Shown here piece by piece: positions 18,263-26,700 of a stretch of 64,000 nt of DNA; the first letter of the stretch is position 1, and every line of letters starts with the position of its first letter. The position numbers and the translations under genes were made by a program. The stretch lies in assembly GCA_965116865.1 (NCBI GenBank), contig OZ220727.1, positions 3,100,001 to 3,164,000 of the forward strand, given 5' to 3'. Source of the stretch: Aldehydirespirator sp965116865 (lineage in GTDB: Bacteria; Actinomycetota; Acidimicrobiia; Acidimicrobiales; Aldehydirespiratoraceae). The notes under the pieces were generated by a model. It saw only the letters and a program-made list of their open reading frames with translations. It had not been told where the DNA came from and did not search any database.

Positions 18263-18521
18263 AGTGCTTCGCTGTCTGCATGGTCTGCGGTTGGTTGGTG
18301 GTGCAAGGCCTTTGCGGAGGCGCGGGCAATTCTGCGATGCTGCGGCGCGCTGGCAGTGCCCGGCCCGATGTCACGGGCTTCTCGGGCCTCGACGACACGA
18401 CGGCGGTCGTCCTGGTCATCGGACGGCCCCGCAGAGTGCTGGTGACCGCTTCCTCGGCCGCGGCGTCAGCGACCGCCTCGGACGCGTTCTGTTTGAGGGC
18501 CTTGATCCCGATCCCAGGCAT
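18210..18521 (-). CDS. Phd/YefM-type antitoxin-like protein, orphan, altered C-terminus
   Basis: 103 residues from ATG at 18521. The first 70 residues fit the Phd/YefM antitoxin pattern: IGIKALKQNASEAVADAAAE corresponds to the family consensus of an N-terminal strand then KQN(A/L)S..., followed by an RGRP motif (RGRPMTRTTAV) and a C-terminal LPARRSIAELPAPP tail. The last 30 residues run into the degenerate repeats at 18140-18262 and are probably not native. No PIN-domain or other toxin gene lies downstream, so it is an orphan or decayed antitoxin. Possible role: residual DNA-binding repressor. Confidence 0.55.
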   Translation of the reverse strand: MPGIGIKALKQNASEAVADAAAEEAVTSTLRGRPMTRTTAVVSSRPEKPVTSGRALPARRSIAELPAPPQRPCTTNQPQTMQTAKHSRPWPADRGPLPTVARC

Positions 18522-18685
18522 GTTCTGCTTTGCAGCACGCTGTTGTTTGAGGCTCGGGCGACTGCGGAGAGCCCGCACTGCGGTGGAGCGTTCACACGCA
18601 GACAGCACGACCCGGAGTTCAAGGCGGGAGAGCTCGCACTGCGGTGGAGCGTTCAGAACTTTCCTAGCGCATTGTTGTTTGTGGT

Positions 18686-20194
18686 TCAGGCGACCGCGAA
18701 GAGCCGGTTCCCGGTGGCGGGTCGGTGGCGTCCGCTTGTCGGGGGCGGCGGCGGCGGGTCGGGTGCGTGTGCTGGTCCGTGGCGGGTCTGTTCGGGTGGG
18801 TGCAGGGTGTGGTTGCCGTCGGGGTTTTTGCGGATGCGCCAGTTGTGGTGGTGGATCTTCTGGTGGCAGTCCCAGCAGACGGGGGTCATGTTGTCGAGTT
18901 TGGTGGATCCGCCCTGAGCGACGGGTTTGATGTGGTGGATCTGGCACAGCGCGGGGTGTGCTGCGCAGTGGAAGCATCCGCCGTGGCGGGCCAGCAGGAT
19001 CTGGCGCTGGGCCTCGGTGGCGGTGCGGACCGAGTGTGTCCGCCAGATCGGTTTGCCGTCGCGGTCGTACACCAGGCCGGTCAGTTTGGCGTTGCACGAG
19101 AGCTCCTCCAGCACAGCCCGCGGCAGCCGGGTGCCGTCGGGCAGCTCCGCGACGAGCCTGCCAGTGGCACCGTCGACATGGGCGACCACACAGATGTCCG
19201 CTATCGGCCGGCCACCACCCCCGACACTGCGGCCGGAGCCGCCTGCTCGGCCGCTGGTGTCGTTGTTGTGGGAGCCGCTGTCGTTGTTGTGGGAGCCGCT
19301 GTCGTTGTTGTGGGAGCCGCTGTCGTTGTTGTGGGAGCCGCTGTCGTTGTTGTGGGAGCCGCCTGCTCGGCCGCTGGTGTCGTTGCTGCGGGAGCTGCCT
19401 GTACGGGTGTCGTTGTCGTTGTTGTGGGGGTTGTCTGTTGGGGTGTTGGTGGTGGTGAGGGCGTCGAGGGCGTCGGCCATGCACTGGCCGAAGCTGCGGC
19501 GGCTGGTTCCGTCGGCGGGGGCTTTCTTGTCGGCGTTGTGCATGCGCGCGGCTTGCGAGCGCAGCCGGTTGGCGACGCGGCGGCCTGTCACGGGGTCGAG
19601 CTCGCCGCGGAGATGGACCATCCCGTCGTCGCCGTCCCAGACACGAACACAGCGCCGCGCCCGCGAACGGCGATGCTGGGACTCTCCGTCGTCGCCGTCG
19701 CGGTCGACCGTCCACCGGCGAGCCTCTCGGGCGAACTGCTCGGGACGCATCGACACAGCCTTCGCCAACAGCTCCCCGTCGCCGTCGACAGCTCTGGCGC
19801 CGGCCGTCTCGGAAGCTTCGGCCAGCCGCCGCGCGTTCGCCGCGGACACCCGCCCCGACTCGACCGCCTCACGCGCCGCGGGCGCCTCCCGCAACGCCTC
19901 GGCCGTCTTTAGGTGGCTGCGGGCCTCGCGCCGCGACAACCCGGCCGAACCCGCCAGCACTTCAGCGCCGCCGTCGCCGTGACGCTCACGGCCCGCCACC
20001 GCCGCCGCGGCCGACACCTGCGCAGCCGACAGCGCCGCCATCGCCGACCTCGACACCGCCAGCATCTCGCGCAATTCCGAACACGACGCCGCGCCCGCGC
20101 CCACCAGCTCCAGCATCTCGGAGGCGGCGGCCTCGGCCCGACGAGCGGCTTCGATCAACATGGACACAGCATCCCACAGGGGTATGACATCCAC
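18686..20194 (-). CDS. DUF222 and HNH endonuclease domain protein
   Basis: A 502-residue protein of the large actinobacterial DUF222-HNH family, often multicopy and of uncertain role (homing-like or mobile-element-associated nuclease). ATG at 20194. The DUF222 helical region covers about residues 30-250. A low-complexity linker with five HNNDSGS repeats follows (about 260-310), then the HNH nuclease domain with CFHCAAHPALCQIHHIKP, GGSTKLDNMTPVCWDCHQ and KIHHHNW, in which the zinc cysteines and catalytic His are present. The C-terminus is proline-rich. It is surrounded by insertion-sequence remnants, so horizontal movement is plausible. Confidence 0.9.
   Translation of the reverse strand: MDVIPLWDAVSMLIEAARRAEAAASEMLELVGAGAASCSELREMLAVSRSAMAALSAAQVSAAAAVAGRERHGDGGAEVLAGSAGLSRREARSHLKTAEALREAPAAREAVESGRVSAANARRLAEASETAGARAVDGDGELLAKAVSMRPEQFAREARRWTVDRDGDDGESQHRRSRARRCVRVWDGDDGMVHLRGELDPVTGRRVANRLRSQAARMHNADKKAPADGTSRRSFGQCMADALDALTTTNTPTDNPHNNDNDTRTGSSRSNDTSGRAGGSHNNDSGSHNNDSGSHNNDSGSHNNDSGSHNNDTSGRAGGSGRSVGGGGRPIADICVVAHVDGATGRLVAELPDGTRLPRAVLEELSCNAKLTGLVYDRDGKPIWRTHSVRTATEAQRQILLARHGGCFHCAAHPALCQIHHIKPVAQGGSTKLDNMTPVCWDCHQKIHHHNWRIRKNPDGNHTLHPPEQTRHGPAHAPDPPPPPPTSGRHRPATGNRLFAVA
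19260..19362. repeat. 21-bp tandem repeat inside the HNH gene
   Basis: Five copies of a 21-bp unit (TCGTTGTTGTGGGAGCCGC plus two bases) encode HNNDSGS on the minus strand. The array is itself flanked by two copies of TGCTCGGCCGCTGGTGTCG, about 121 bp apart. The repeat keeps frame, lengthening the linker between DUF222 and HNH. Confidence 0.92.
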
Positions 20195-20278
20195 CCCCCA
20201 CAGCCCCCATCCTCACGCATTTCTCGATACTCCTCCACGCGAAAACTCCTACCAACCACACGATCCCGCGGATCCAGC

Positions 20279-20378
20279 GCCGTTGCTGTTGCCGCCGGTG
20301 CGGGGTCCCGGTCTGTTGTTCGAGCGCGACAGCTGCCGGGCGCGGCCGTTGCTGTTGCCGCCGGTGCGGGGTCCCGGA
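20279..20378. repeat. 66-bp-spaced direct repeat upstream of the HNH gene
   Basis: A 33-bp segment beginning GCCGTTGCTGTTGCCGCCGG occurs at 20279 and 20345, 66 bp apart, in the gap between the HNH start (20194) and the IS630 remnant. The stretch 20195-20400 holds nothing else recognisable. Confidence 0.8.
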
Positions 20379-20399
20379 CTGCTGCCACGCACCGACCGG

Positions 20400-21475
20400 C
20401 CGGATGGACGTGACCCGCTTCGGTTGACGGCTGCGATCCTGGTGGAGGTCCGGCGGGCCGTCGTCGAGGCTGGCGCGACGCGCTCGCCGAAGTGGACGAC
20501 GGCAGTGGTGGCGGGCGTGTCTCAGACGGCGGCGTCGCAGACCTGGCGGGCGTCCAGGCTCGAACCGCACCTCGTCGAGGAGTTCAAGGTGTCGCCGGAT
20601 CCGCAGCCCGTCGACACCGCCCGCGGCGTCGACGGGCTGCATCTGAACCCGCCGAAGGCCGCAGCGCCGCGCCGCGCGGACAAGAAGACCGGCATCCAGA
20701 CCACAGACTGCACCGCCCCGACCTCTCGCCGACGTGAGAGAGTTCTATTCGGTGGGCACGACCGGCATCCAGACCACAGACTGCACCGCCCCGACCCTGC
20801 CTTCACGTGATTCTCGTACAACGCCACACACAAACCCGAGTGCAGGCCATAGACCGCCCCGACCCTGCCTTTGATGCCCGCTGCTGCACAGCGGCGCACC
20901 CACCGCCGCTGCTGCGGTGCCGCTGGCCCGCACGCCGCTGGCCCGCACGCCGCCGACTCGCACGCCGCCACCGGCAAGGCCATCACCTCCATGACGCCGC
21001 GCCACCGCTCAGAAGAGCCCCGCAAGTCCTTGAGCTTCATTGACAAAGAAGTCCTCGTCCACCTTGTTTTCGGTGCGGTGTCTACCAGCCCGGCGCAGGC
21101 TTGCAAGTCCTTGAGCTTCATTGACAAAGAAGTCCTCGTCTACCTCGACACGCTCATCGCGCTCGACAACGCCTCCACCAGCAAGACCCCCGTCACACAG
21201 CGCCGGCTGGTGCGCCCTCCGCATCAAGCTCCACCTCACCCCCACCTACAGCTCCTCGACGAACCTGGCGGAACGCCGGTCCCCAGAACCCACAACCGAA
21301 CAGCTCCGCCGCGGTGCCCGCAGCAGCGTCGCCGACCTCCAAGACTCCATCAACGCCCGAGCCGACGACTGGAACCACAACCCCGGACCCTTCACATGGC
21401 GCAAGACCGCCGACAAGATCCTCGAGACCATGGCCACATATTTACAATGAATTCCCCACTCAAAACACTAGTTGC
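20400..21475 (+). pseudogene. IS630-type transposase, degraded by duplications and indels
   Basis: Successive plus-strand pieces, in different frames, recreate an IS630 transposase in order: the helix-turn-helix and linker part (GVSQTAASQTWRASRLEPHL, VEEFKVSPDPQ), GLHLNPP, DKKTGIQTTDCTAP (first catalytic Asp region, duplicated at 20691 and 20764), TRVQAIDRP, ATGKAITSMTPRHR, DKEVLVHL, LDNASTSKTPVTQRR (second Asp), TYSSSTNLAERRS where WLN...E would be expected, and the C-terminus TTEQLRRGARSSVADLQ to TMATYLQ. A 39-bp segment is repeated 84 bp apart (21023 and 21107). Clearly non-functional. Confidence 0.85.
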
Positions 21476-22016
21476 CGGCTGTGAGCTCGGCTGTGGCGAG
21501 GCTATCGCGCTGGGGGTAGAGCAGGCTCATGGAGTCCTCTGGGAGGTAGCGGCGGTCGCTGGAGTGCCACTCGTTGTGGAGGTCGGCGAGGATGGCGTCG
21601 GCCAATCGGATGGCGGAGGCCTCGTTGGGGAGGATCCCCACCACGCGTGATCGGCGCGCACGCCCACGCCGACCGCCTCAGCCTGATCCCGAGGATCCCC
21701 ACCACGCGTGATCGGCGCTTGATCTCCTTGTTGATGCGCTCGAGGGGGTTGGTGGATCAGATCTTCTGCCAGTGGGCCTTGGGGAACGCGGCGAAGGCCG
21801 GGACCTCGGCTCTGGCTGTGTCCATGAGCGGACCCGCTTTGGGGAAGCTGGCGGCGAGCTGGTCGCCGTCTTGGTCCCAGGTGCCGTCCACGGCGTCGGC
21901 GTCGGGTCGGGCGAAGATGGTTCTGAACAGCGCGGCGGCCATGTGCTGGTGGCTGCGGGGCAGCGCCGCCATCAGCGCGCCCGGCCCATGACCACACCTG
22001 GCGTGCGGTCATGGAT
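21476..22016 (-). pseudogene. IS256-family transposase, C-terminal remnant with nonsense mutation
   Basis: Minus-strand sequence encodes MAALPRSHQHMAAALFRTIF, AFAAFPKAHWQKI, then a TGA where IS256 members have TGG (Trp of WSTNPLERIN), then STNPLERINKEIKRRSRVVG. A duplication of about 55 bp (GATCCCCACCACGCGTGATC near 21633 and again near 21692) breaks the frame once more before the end, NEASAIRLADAILADLHNEW to SLLYPQRDSLATAELTAG. The N-terminal two thirds are missing. Confidence 0.85.
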
Positions 22017-22103
22017 GACCGCCGCCTGTGCCCCGCGCGATACCCGGGGAGGCTCTGCCTCGTAGTCCGATGTGATGCTTCAAGTCATAGCTGACGATCT
22101 AAC

Positions 22104-22142
22104 TGCCACTTTAGTGGCATGTAAGATGCCACTTTATTGGCG
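22104..22142. promoter_or_regulatory. Tandem palindromic operator upstream of the DUF4143 gene
   Basis: TGCCACTTTAGTGGCA (22104-22119, perfect 6-bp arms) and TGCCACTTTATTGGCG (22127-22142, imperfect) lie 23 bp apart, about two helical turns, directly upstream of a TATACT -10-like box. A homologous pair is found at 32934-32972. The arrangement suggests a dimeric repressor covering the promoter; the regulator is not identified. Confidence 0.65.
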
Positions 22143-22148
22143 TATACT
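22143..22148 (+). promoter_or_regulatory. -10 box (TATACT) of a probable leaderless transcript
   Basis: TATACT ends 7 bases before the GTG at 22155, so transcription would start at or next to that GTG. The frame from that GTG is 51-bp repetitive and closes at 22313, overlapping the ATG at 22303 in another frame. Confidence 0.5.
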
Positions 22149-22154
22149 CTTATC

Positions 22155-22256
22155 GTGGGTGAGCAGGAGACGGTCCCGGCGGTGGATGGCAACATCACTC
22201 CCGACGTGGGTGAGCAGGAGACGGTCCCGGCGGTGGATGACAACATCACTCCCGAC
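22155..22256 (+). repeat. 51-bp tandem duplication at the 5' end of the DUF4143 gene
   Basis: Two 51-bp units (17 codons, beginning GTGGGTGAGCAGGAGACGGT) in tandem, followed by a third partial copy around 22301-22335 after a 46-bp insertion. The insertion shifts the frame, so the original start is disconnected from the ATPase frame. Confidence 0.85.
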
Positions 22257-22302
22257 GGGTACCTGCCCATGATGGACACAGAACGGTATTTCGTGGACGG
22301 CA

Positions 22303-23583
22303 ATGGTGGATGACAACATCACGCCCGACGGGTACCTGCCCCGTGTCGTGGATGACGAGATGCGGAAGGCGCTGCGGGCGATGCCGGCGGTGGTGGTCGA
22401 GGGTCCCCGTGCCTGCGGCAAGACTTGGACCGGGCGACGGTTCGCCAACAGCGCCGTCTACCTCGATGAGAGAGCCAGCGATGCGCTAGCCGCGGGTATG
22501 GACCCGGCGACGGTCCTCGATGGGGTGCCGCCGCGCCTGCTGGACGAGTGGCAGCTCGCTCCTGGAATCTGGAATCCGATGAGGCGGGCCTGCGACGCCC
22601 GCGGTGACAGGGGCCTGTTCATCCTCACGGGCTCTGCCAACCCGCCGGACGACATCACCCGGCATTCGGGCGCTGGAAGGGTCAGGCGAGTCCGTATGCG
22701 TCCCATGAGCCTGTACGAGAGCGGGGAGTCCGATGGCAGTGTCTCGCTGGCCGGTCTGCTCGACGGCGACCGGTGCGCAGCGCCCGATGGAGGTCTCGCG
22801 CTGGACGATGTGCTTGCGCTGGCGTGCAGGGGCGGATGGCCCCGGATGCGCGACGCGGACGCGGCGACGGCGGGAGACGCGGCCCGCGCCTACCTGGACG
22901 AGATGGGACGCACGGACGTGTCCCGCGTGGACGGAGTCGATCGAGACCCGGTGCGTGTGGGCCGGTTGCTTGTGTCGCTGGCCCGCAATGTCGCCACTGA
23001 GGTGAGGCAGACTGTGCTGGCAGCGGACACGGCCGCGCCCGGCGAAGCGCCTTTGGAGCGCCGTACCGTCGCCGGCTACCTGGCTGCGCTCGCAAGGCTC
23101 TTCGTGGTCGAGGAGGTGCCGGCATGGCGACCGCATCTGGCTTCGCGGGCACAGGCGCGGCGCTCTCCCCGGATCCACTTGGTGGACCCGTCGCTGACCG
23201 TCGCTGCACTGGGGGCGAGCGTCGACGGCCTGATCCGCGACTTGGGCTTCGCGGGGCGGCTCTTCGAGTCGATGGTGATCCGGGATCTGCAGGTGTACGC
23301 CCAAGCGAGCCGCTGCTCGCTCGCCCACTATCGCGACAGCGACAACCTGGAGGTCGATCTCATCGTCGAACACCCCGATGGGCGGTGGGTTGCTGTGGAG
23401 GTCAAGCTGGGCGGTGCGGCCGCGATCGACAAGGGCGCCAGGTCGCTGAGACGGCTGCACGACAAGCTCGACCGAGCCAGGACCGGCGATCCGGTCAAGC
23501 TGGTGGTGGTCACCGCCGGCGGCTATGCCTACGAGCGTCCGGACGGTGTGGCGGTGGCGCCCATCACGTCGCTCGCCCCGTAG
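22303..23583 (+). CDS. AAA ATPase with DUF4143 C-terminal domain
   Basis: A 426-residue ATPase of the widespread AAA_14/DUF4143 group, whose biological role is poorly known. ATG at 22303 lies just inside the third partial leader repeat, with weak ribosome-binding sequence. Walker A is GPRACGKTWT; the Walker B region is RLLDEWQLAPGIWN, typical of the family; the sensor-like segment is LFILTGSANPP. The C-terminal DUF4143 part (about 240-426) has the restriction-endonuclease-like core LEVDLIVEHPDG and VAVEVKLGG. An almost identical copy of its 3' third is present at 35068-35588. The original start was probably the leaderless GTG at 22155, now out of frame, so expression may depend on re-initiation. 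Confidence 0.85.
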   Translation: MVDDNITPDGYLPRVVDDEMRKALRAMPAVVVEGPRACGKTWTGRRFANSAVYLDERASDALAAGMDPATVLDGVPPRLLDEWQLAPGIWNPMRRACDARGDRGLFILTGSANPPDDITRHSGAGRVRRVRMRPMSLYESGESDGSVSLAGLLDGDRCAAPDGGLALDDVLALACRGGWPRMRDADAATAGDAARAYLDEMGRTDVSRVDGVDRDPVRVGRLLVSLARNVATEVRQTVLAADTAAPGEAPLERRTVAGYLAALARLFVVEEVPAWRPHLASRAQARRSPRIHLVDPSLTVAALGASVDGLIRDLGFAGRLFESMVIRDLQVYAQASRCSLAHYRDSDNLEVDLIVEHPDGRWVAVEVKLGGAAAIDKGARSLRRLHDKLDRARTGDPVKLVVVTAGGYAYERPDGVAVAPITSLAP

Positions 23584-23764
23584 CGGAGCGGACCGGTCGC
23601 GGCGCCCGGCGCCGGGTGGTGCGCATTCGTGCCGCTGCGAGATTCCACCTGTGGATTGCTAGTGCCTGCTATCTGTTGGTCGCTACAATGTGTGGAGTTC
23701 TCATTGTGCCGCGGCTGTCGCAGCGGCGCCCCCAATCCAGAGTTCTCCATCCAGGAGCCAAGCC

Positions 23765-26700
23765 ATGACTAGTCGAACACGTCTGAACGTCTTCCGCGCC
23801 GTCCGCCTGCCGCTCCTGACCGCCGGGGGGGGGGGCGTGGCCTTGCTGGCCGGCCTGGTATTGCTTGTCGCCCTGACGTTGGCGCAGGAAGGCGCCGCCA
23901 ATGCCCAACCAACACAGTCCAGTGAAGCCAGGCTCCGCTCTATAACCCTCAGCAGCGATGCGGACGGGGTCATTGTCCTGAGCCCGTCCTTCAACCGGAA
24001 CACGACACGGTATACCGCCAGCGTGCCCCTCGGCACCTCGCGGGTCACCATGTCAGCCCGTGCCCAACATAGCAGTGGTTGGGTGCGCTACATCCGGCCC
24101 GACGCGGACCCTGGCACCCCCGGCCACCAGTATGACCTGCAGGTGGGCGACAACAAGTTGTGGATCGAGGGGGTTGCCGAAAACACCCGCACTAAGGGCT
24201 ACATAGTGACCCTGACCCGCAGCCAATTCTACCACGCTGACGCCACGCTCAGCGCGCTGACCCTCAGCAGCGGTCTCAGCCCCTCCTTCGACCCGGCCAC
24301 AACCAGCTACACCAGTGCGGTGCTCCACAGCACCACGCAGGTCACCGTGACTGCCACCGCCAATGATTCAAACGCCACGGTGTCCTACAACTCGGTTGAC
24401 GCAGACAGCGCCACCGGCCACCAGGTGGACCTGGACGAGGGCGAGAACATCATCGTCGCGACCGTGACCGACAGGGACGGCATGACCTCCAGGGAGTACG
24501 TCATCAGAGCCTGGCGCCAGCCGGACGAGGATGCCATCGCGCGAAACGTTGCAGGGACCCAAACCACTACGACATTGGCCTCTAACCTCGACTTCATCAG
24601 CAACAGATTCACCACAGGTCCCAGCCAGCAGGGGTATGTCGTCAATGCCCTACGGGTGGTGATTGATAGAATTCCAGCAGGGGTCACTTGGGGCGTCCAG
24701 ATCCTCACGGACGACAGTGAGGCTGCAATAGGTAGCTTCAACGTGGCGAATATCACCACGACCGGCAACCATGACGTCCCCGCCTACAGACCGATCCACC
24801 TAGAACCGGATACCAGCTACGAACTGCGGTACTGGAAGAGTGCAAGCTGGTGGCAATTCGGCACGATTACCGCCACTTCCCCAGGCGCTGGGTCTGAGAG
24901 TCTGCCTGGGTGGTCGCTCACGAACAAGGTCTGCCTCAACCGCGCCTGCAGCGTCGATGTCCCCAACGCGATGCTGGAAACCCGCTTCTACGGCACCGAA
25001 GTCGACGACACCGCGCCGGTGCTGTCCAACTTCATAATCCAGGGCAACAAGATCACCCTGACCTACGACGACCTGCTGGACGACGGGTCTGTGCCGGCGA
25101 CCAGCGCCTTCGCCGTGAGGGTCCAATTTGTCGACGTAACGGTCGACAATGTCGCCGTGAGCGGCCGTGAGGTGGTGTTGACCCTTGGCTCGCCGGCGGC
25201 CGAGGCAGACATCGTCGTGATGAACTACACGGTCCCCGAGTCGAACCCCATACGCAACACGGGTCACCACGCGGCCGTGACGCAGATCAACCTCGGCGTC
25301 CGCTACGTGTCCCCCACGAGGCTCAAGTCCCTGACCGTGGGCGGCGTCATGGTGCCCGGCTTCGATCCGAGAAATACGGTAGAGGAAGGCCACGCCTACA
25401 CCTTCGATCTCCCCTACGAACGGAGGGGGTCGATCAACGTGACCGCGACCGCTCAACACGGCGACTCGTACACCAAGGGACGGGTCAACGGCAACTCGCA
25501 TTTCAGCGGCCACAGGGAGCCGGCGACGGGGTGGGAGCGGCTGCAGGTGGGCGCGAACGAGGTGACGATCCGGGTCTACAGCGGCTGCTGCTCGGCCGAG
25601 CAGTTGGCCGACTGGGAGACCTACACGCTGACCATCAACCGGGCGGCCCCGCCGGACCGCTTCGGCCCCTTCAACGACTCCCTGCCCAACAACAACGGTG
25701 CTGAAGCCATGCCGGTGAACACCGACGACTGCCGGTACCAGACCGAAGATGGTCAAAGGGTTCTGAGGTGCAGCTACCTGTACAAGCACGCCGAGCGGGC
25801 CGATGCCCGCAACATCGCGGTGGAGGTGGTCGTGCGGCCCCGCAGCACCGACAGCGCGATCCGCGGCTACCGGATCCTGCGCACCCGCTACCCGCTCGAT
25901 ATGGGCTCGGTCTGGCGCCGGGCCTCCTACGACACGCCGGAGCGAGACGCCATCCTCACGGACGCCTACGTGATCCGGGAGGTGCCGAAAAAGAGCTGGG
26001 CCAATTACTTCGACCAGGACGTCGACCACGGCTACTGCTACGTGTACGCCGTTCAGACGGTGGGCGGCACCGAGGCGAGCCCCGAGTACGCGCCGGCGCT
26101 GCACTGGGTGGACCCGGCCTCCGTGTCGAACACGCCCAGGTATCACAGCGAGGTCCCTCCCCGCTGCATACCCCACTACACCGGGTCGGAAGCGCCGCCG
26201 GACGCGCCCGGCGCCCCGCAGAACCTGGCGGCCACCGCGGGCGAGGACGGCGTCGCGCTGACCTGGGACGCATCCGCGGGGGCTGACAGCTACCGGGTGC
26301 TGCGCCGCAACCAGGACGATGCCCTCTACGCCGAGATCGGCACCACCACCACCAACTCCTACACCGACACGACCGCTGTGGTCGCCCAGGGCTACGCCTA
26401 CAAGGTGCAGGCCCGCAACGACTCCGGCGACAGCGAGTTCTCCGAGCATGTGCTGGCGATGATCGATCCGCCGGCGCCCGACGCCCCCACCGGCTTCGAG
26501 GCCGTGGTCGGGGAAGACTCGGTGACGCTGTCGTGGGACGCCTCCGACGACGACACGATTACCAGCTACATGGTGATCAGACAGGTGCGCGACGCGGACC
26601 CGCCACAGACCGTGCTGCTGCGGCGCGACAGCGGGGAGACCAACCAGGTCACCGACAGCAGCCCGGAGGCCGGGGCGGCCTACACCTACAGCGTCATGGC

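Noticed and set aside
23690..23764. Longer N-terminus of the secreted protein starting at 23690
   Set aside because: The extra residues precede a charged signal-peptide beginning (MTSRTRLNVF) at 23765, which has GGAG upstream; no signal peptide is formed by the longer version.
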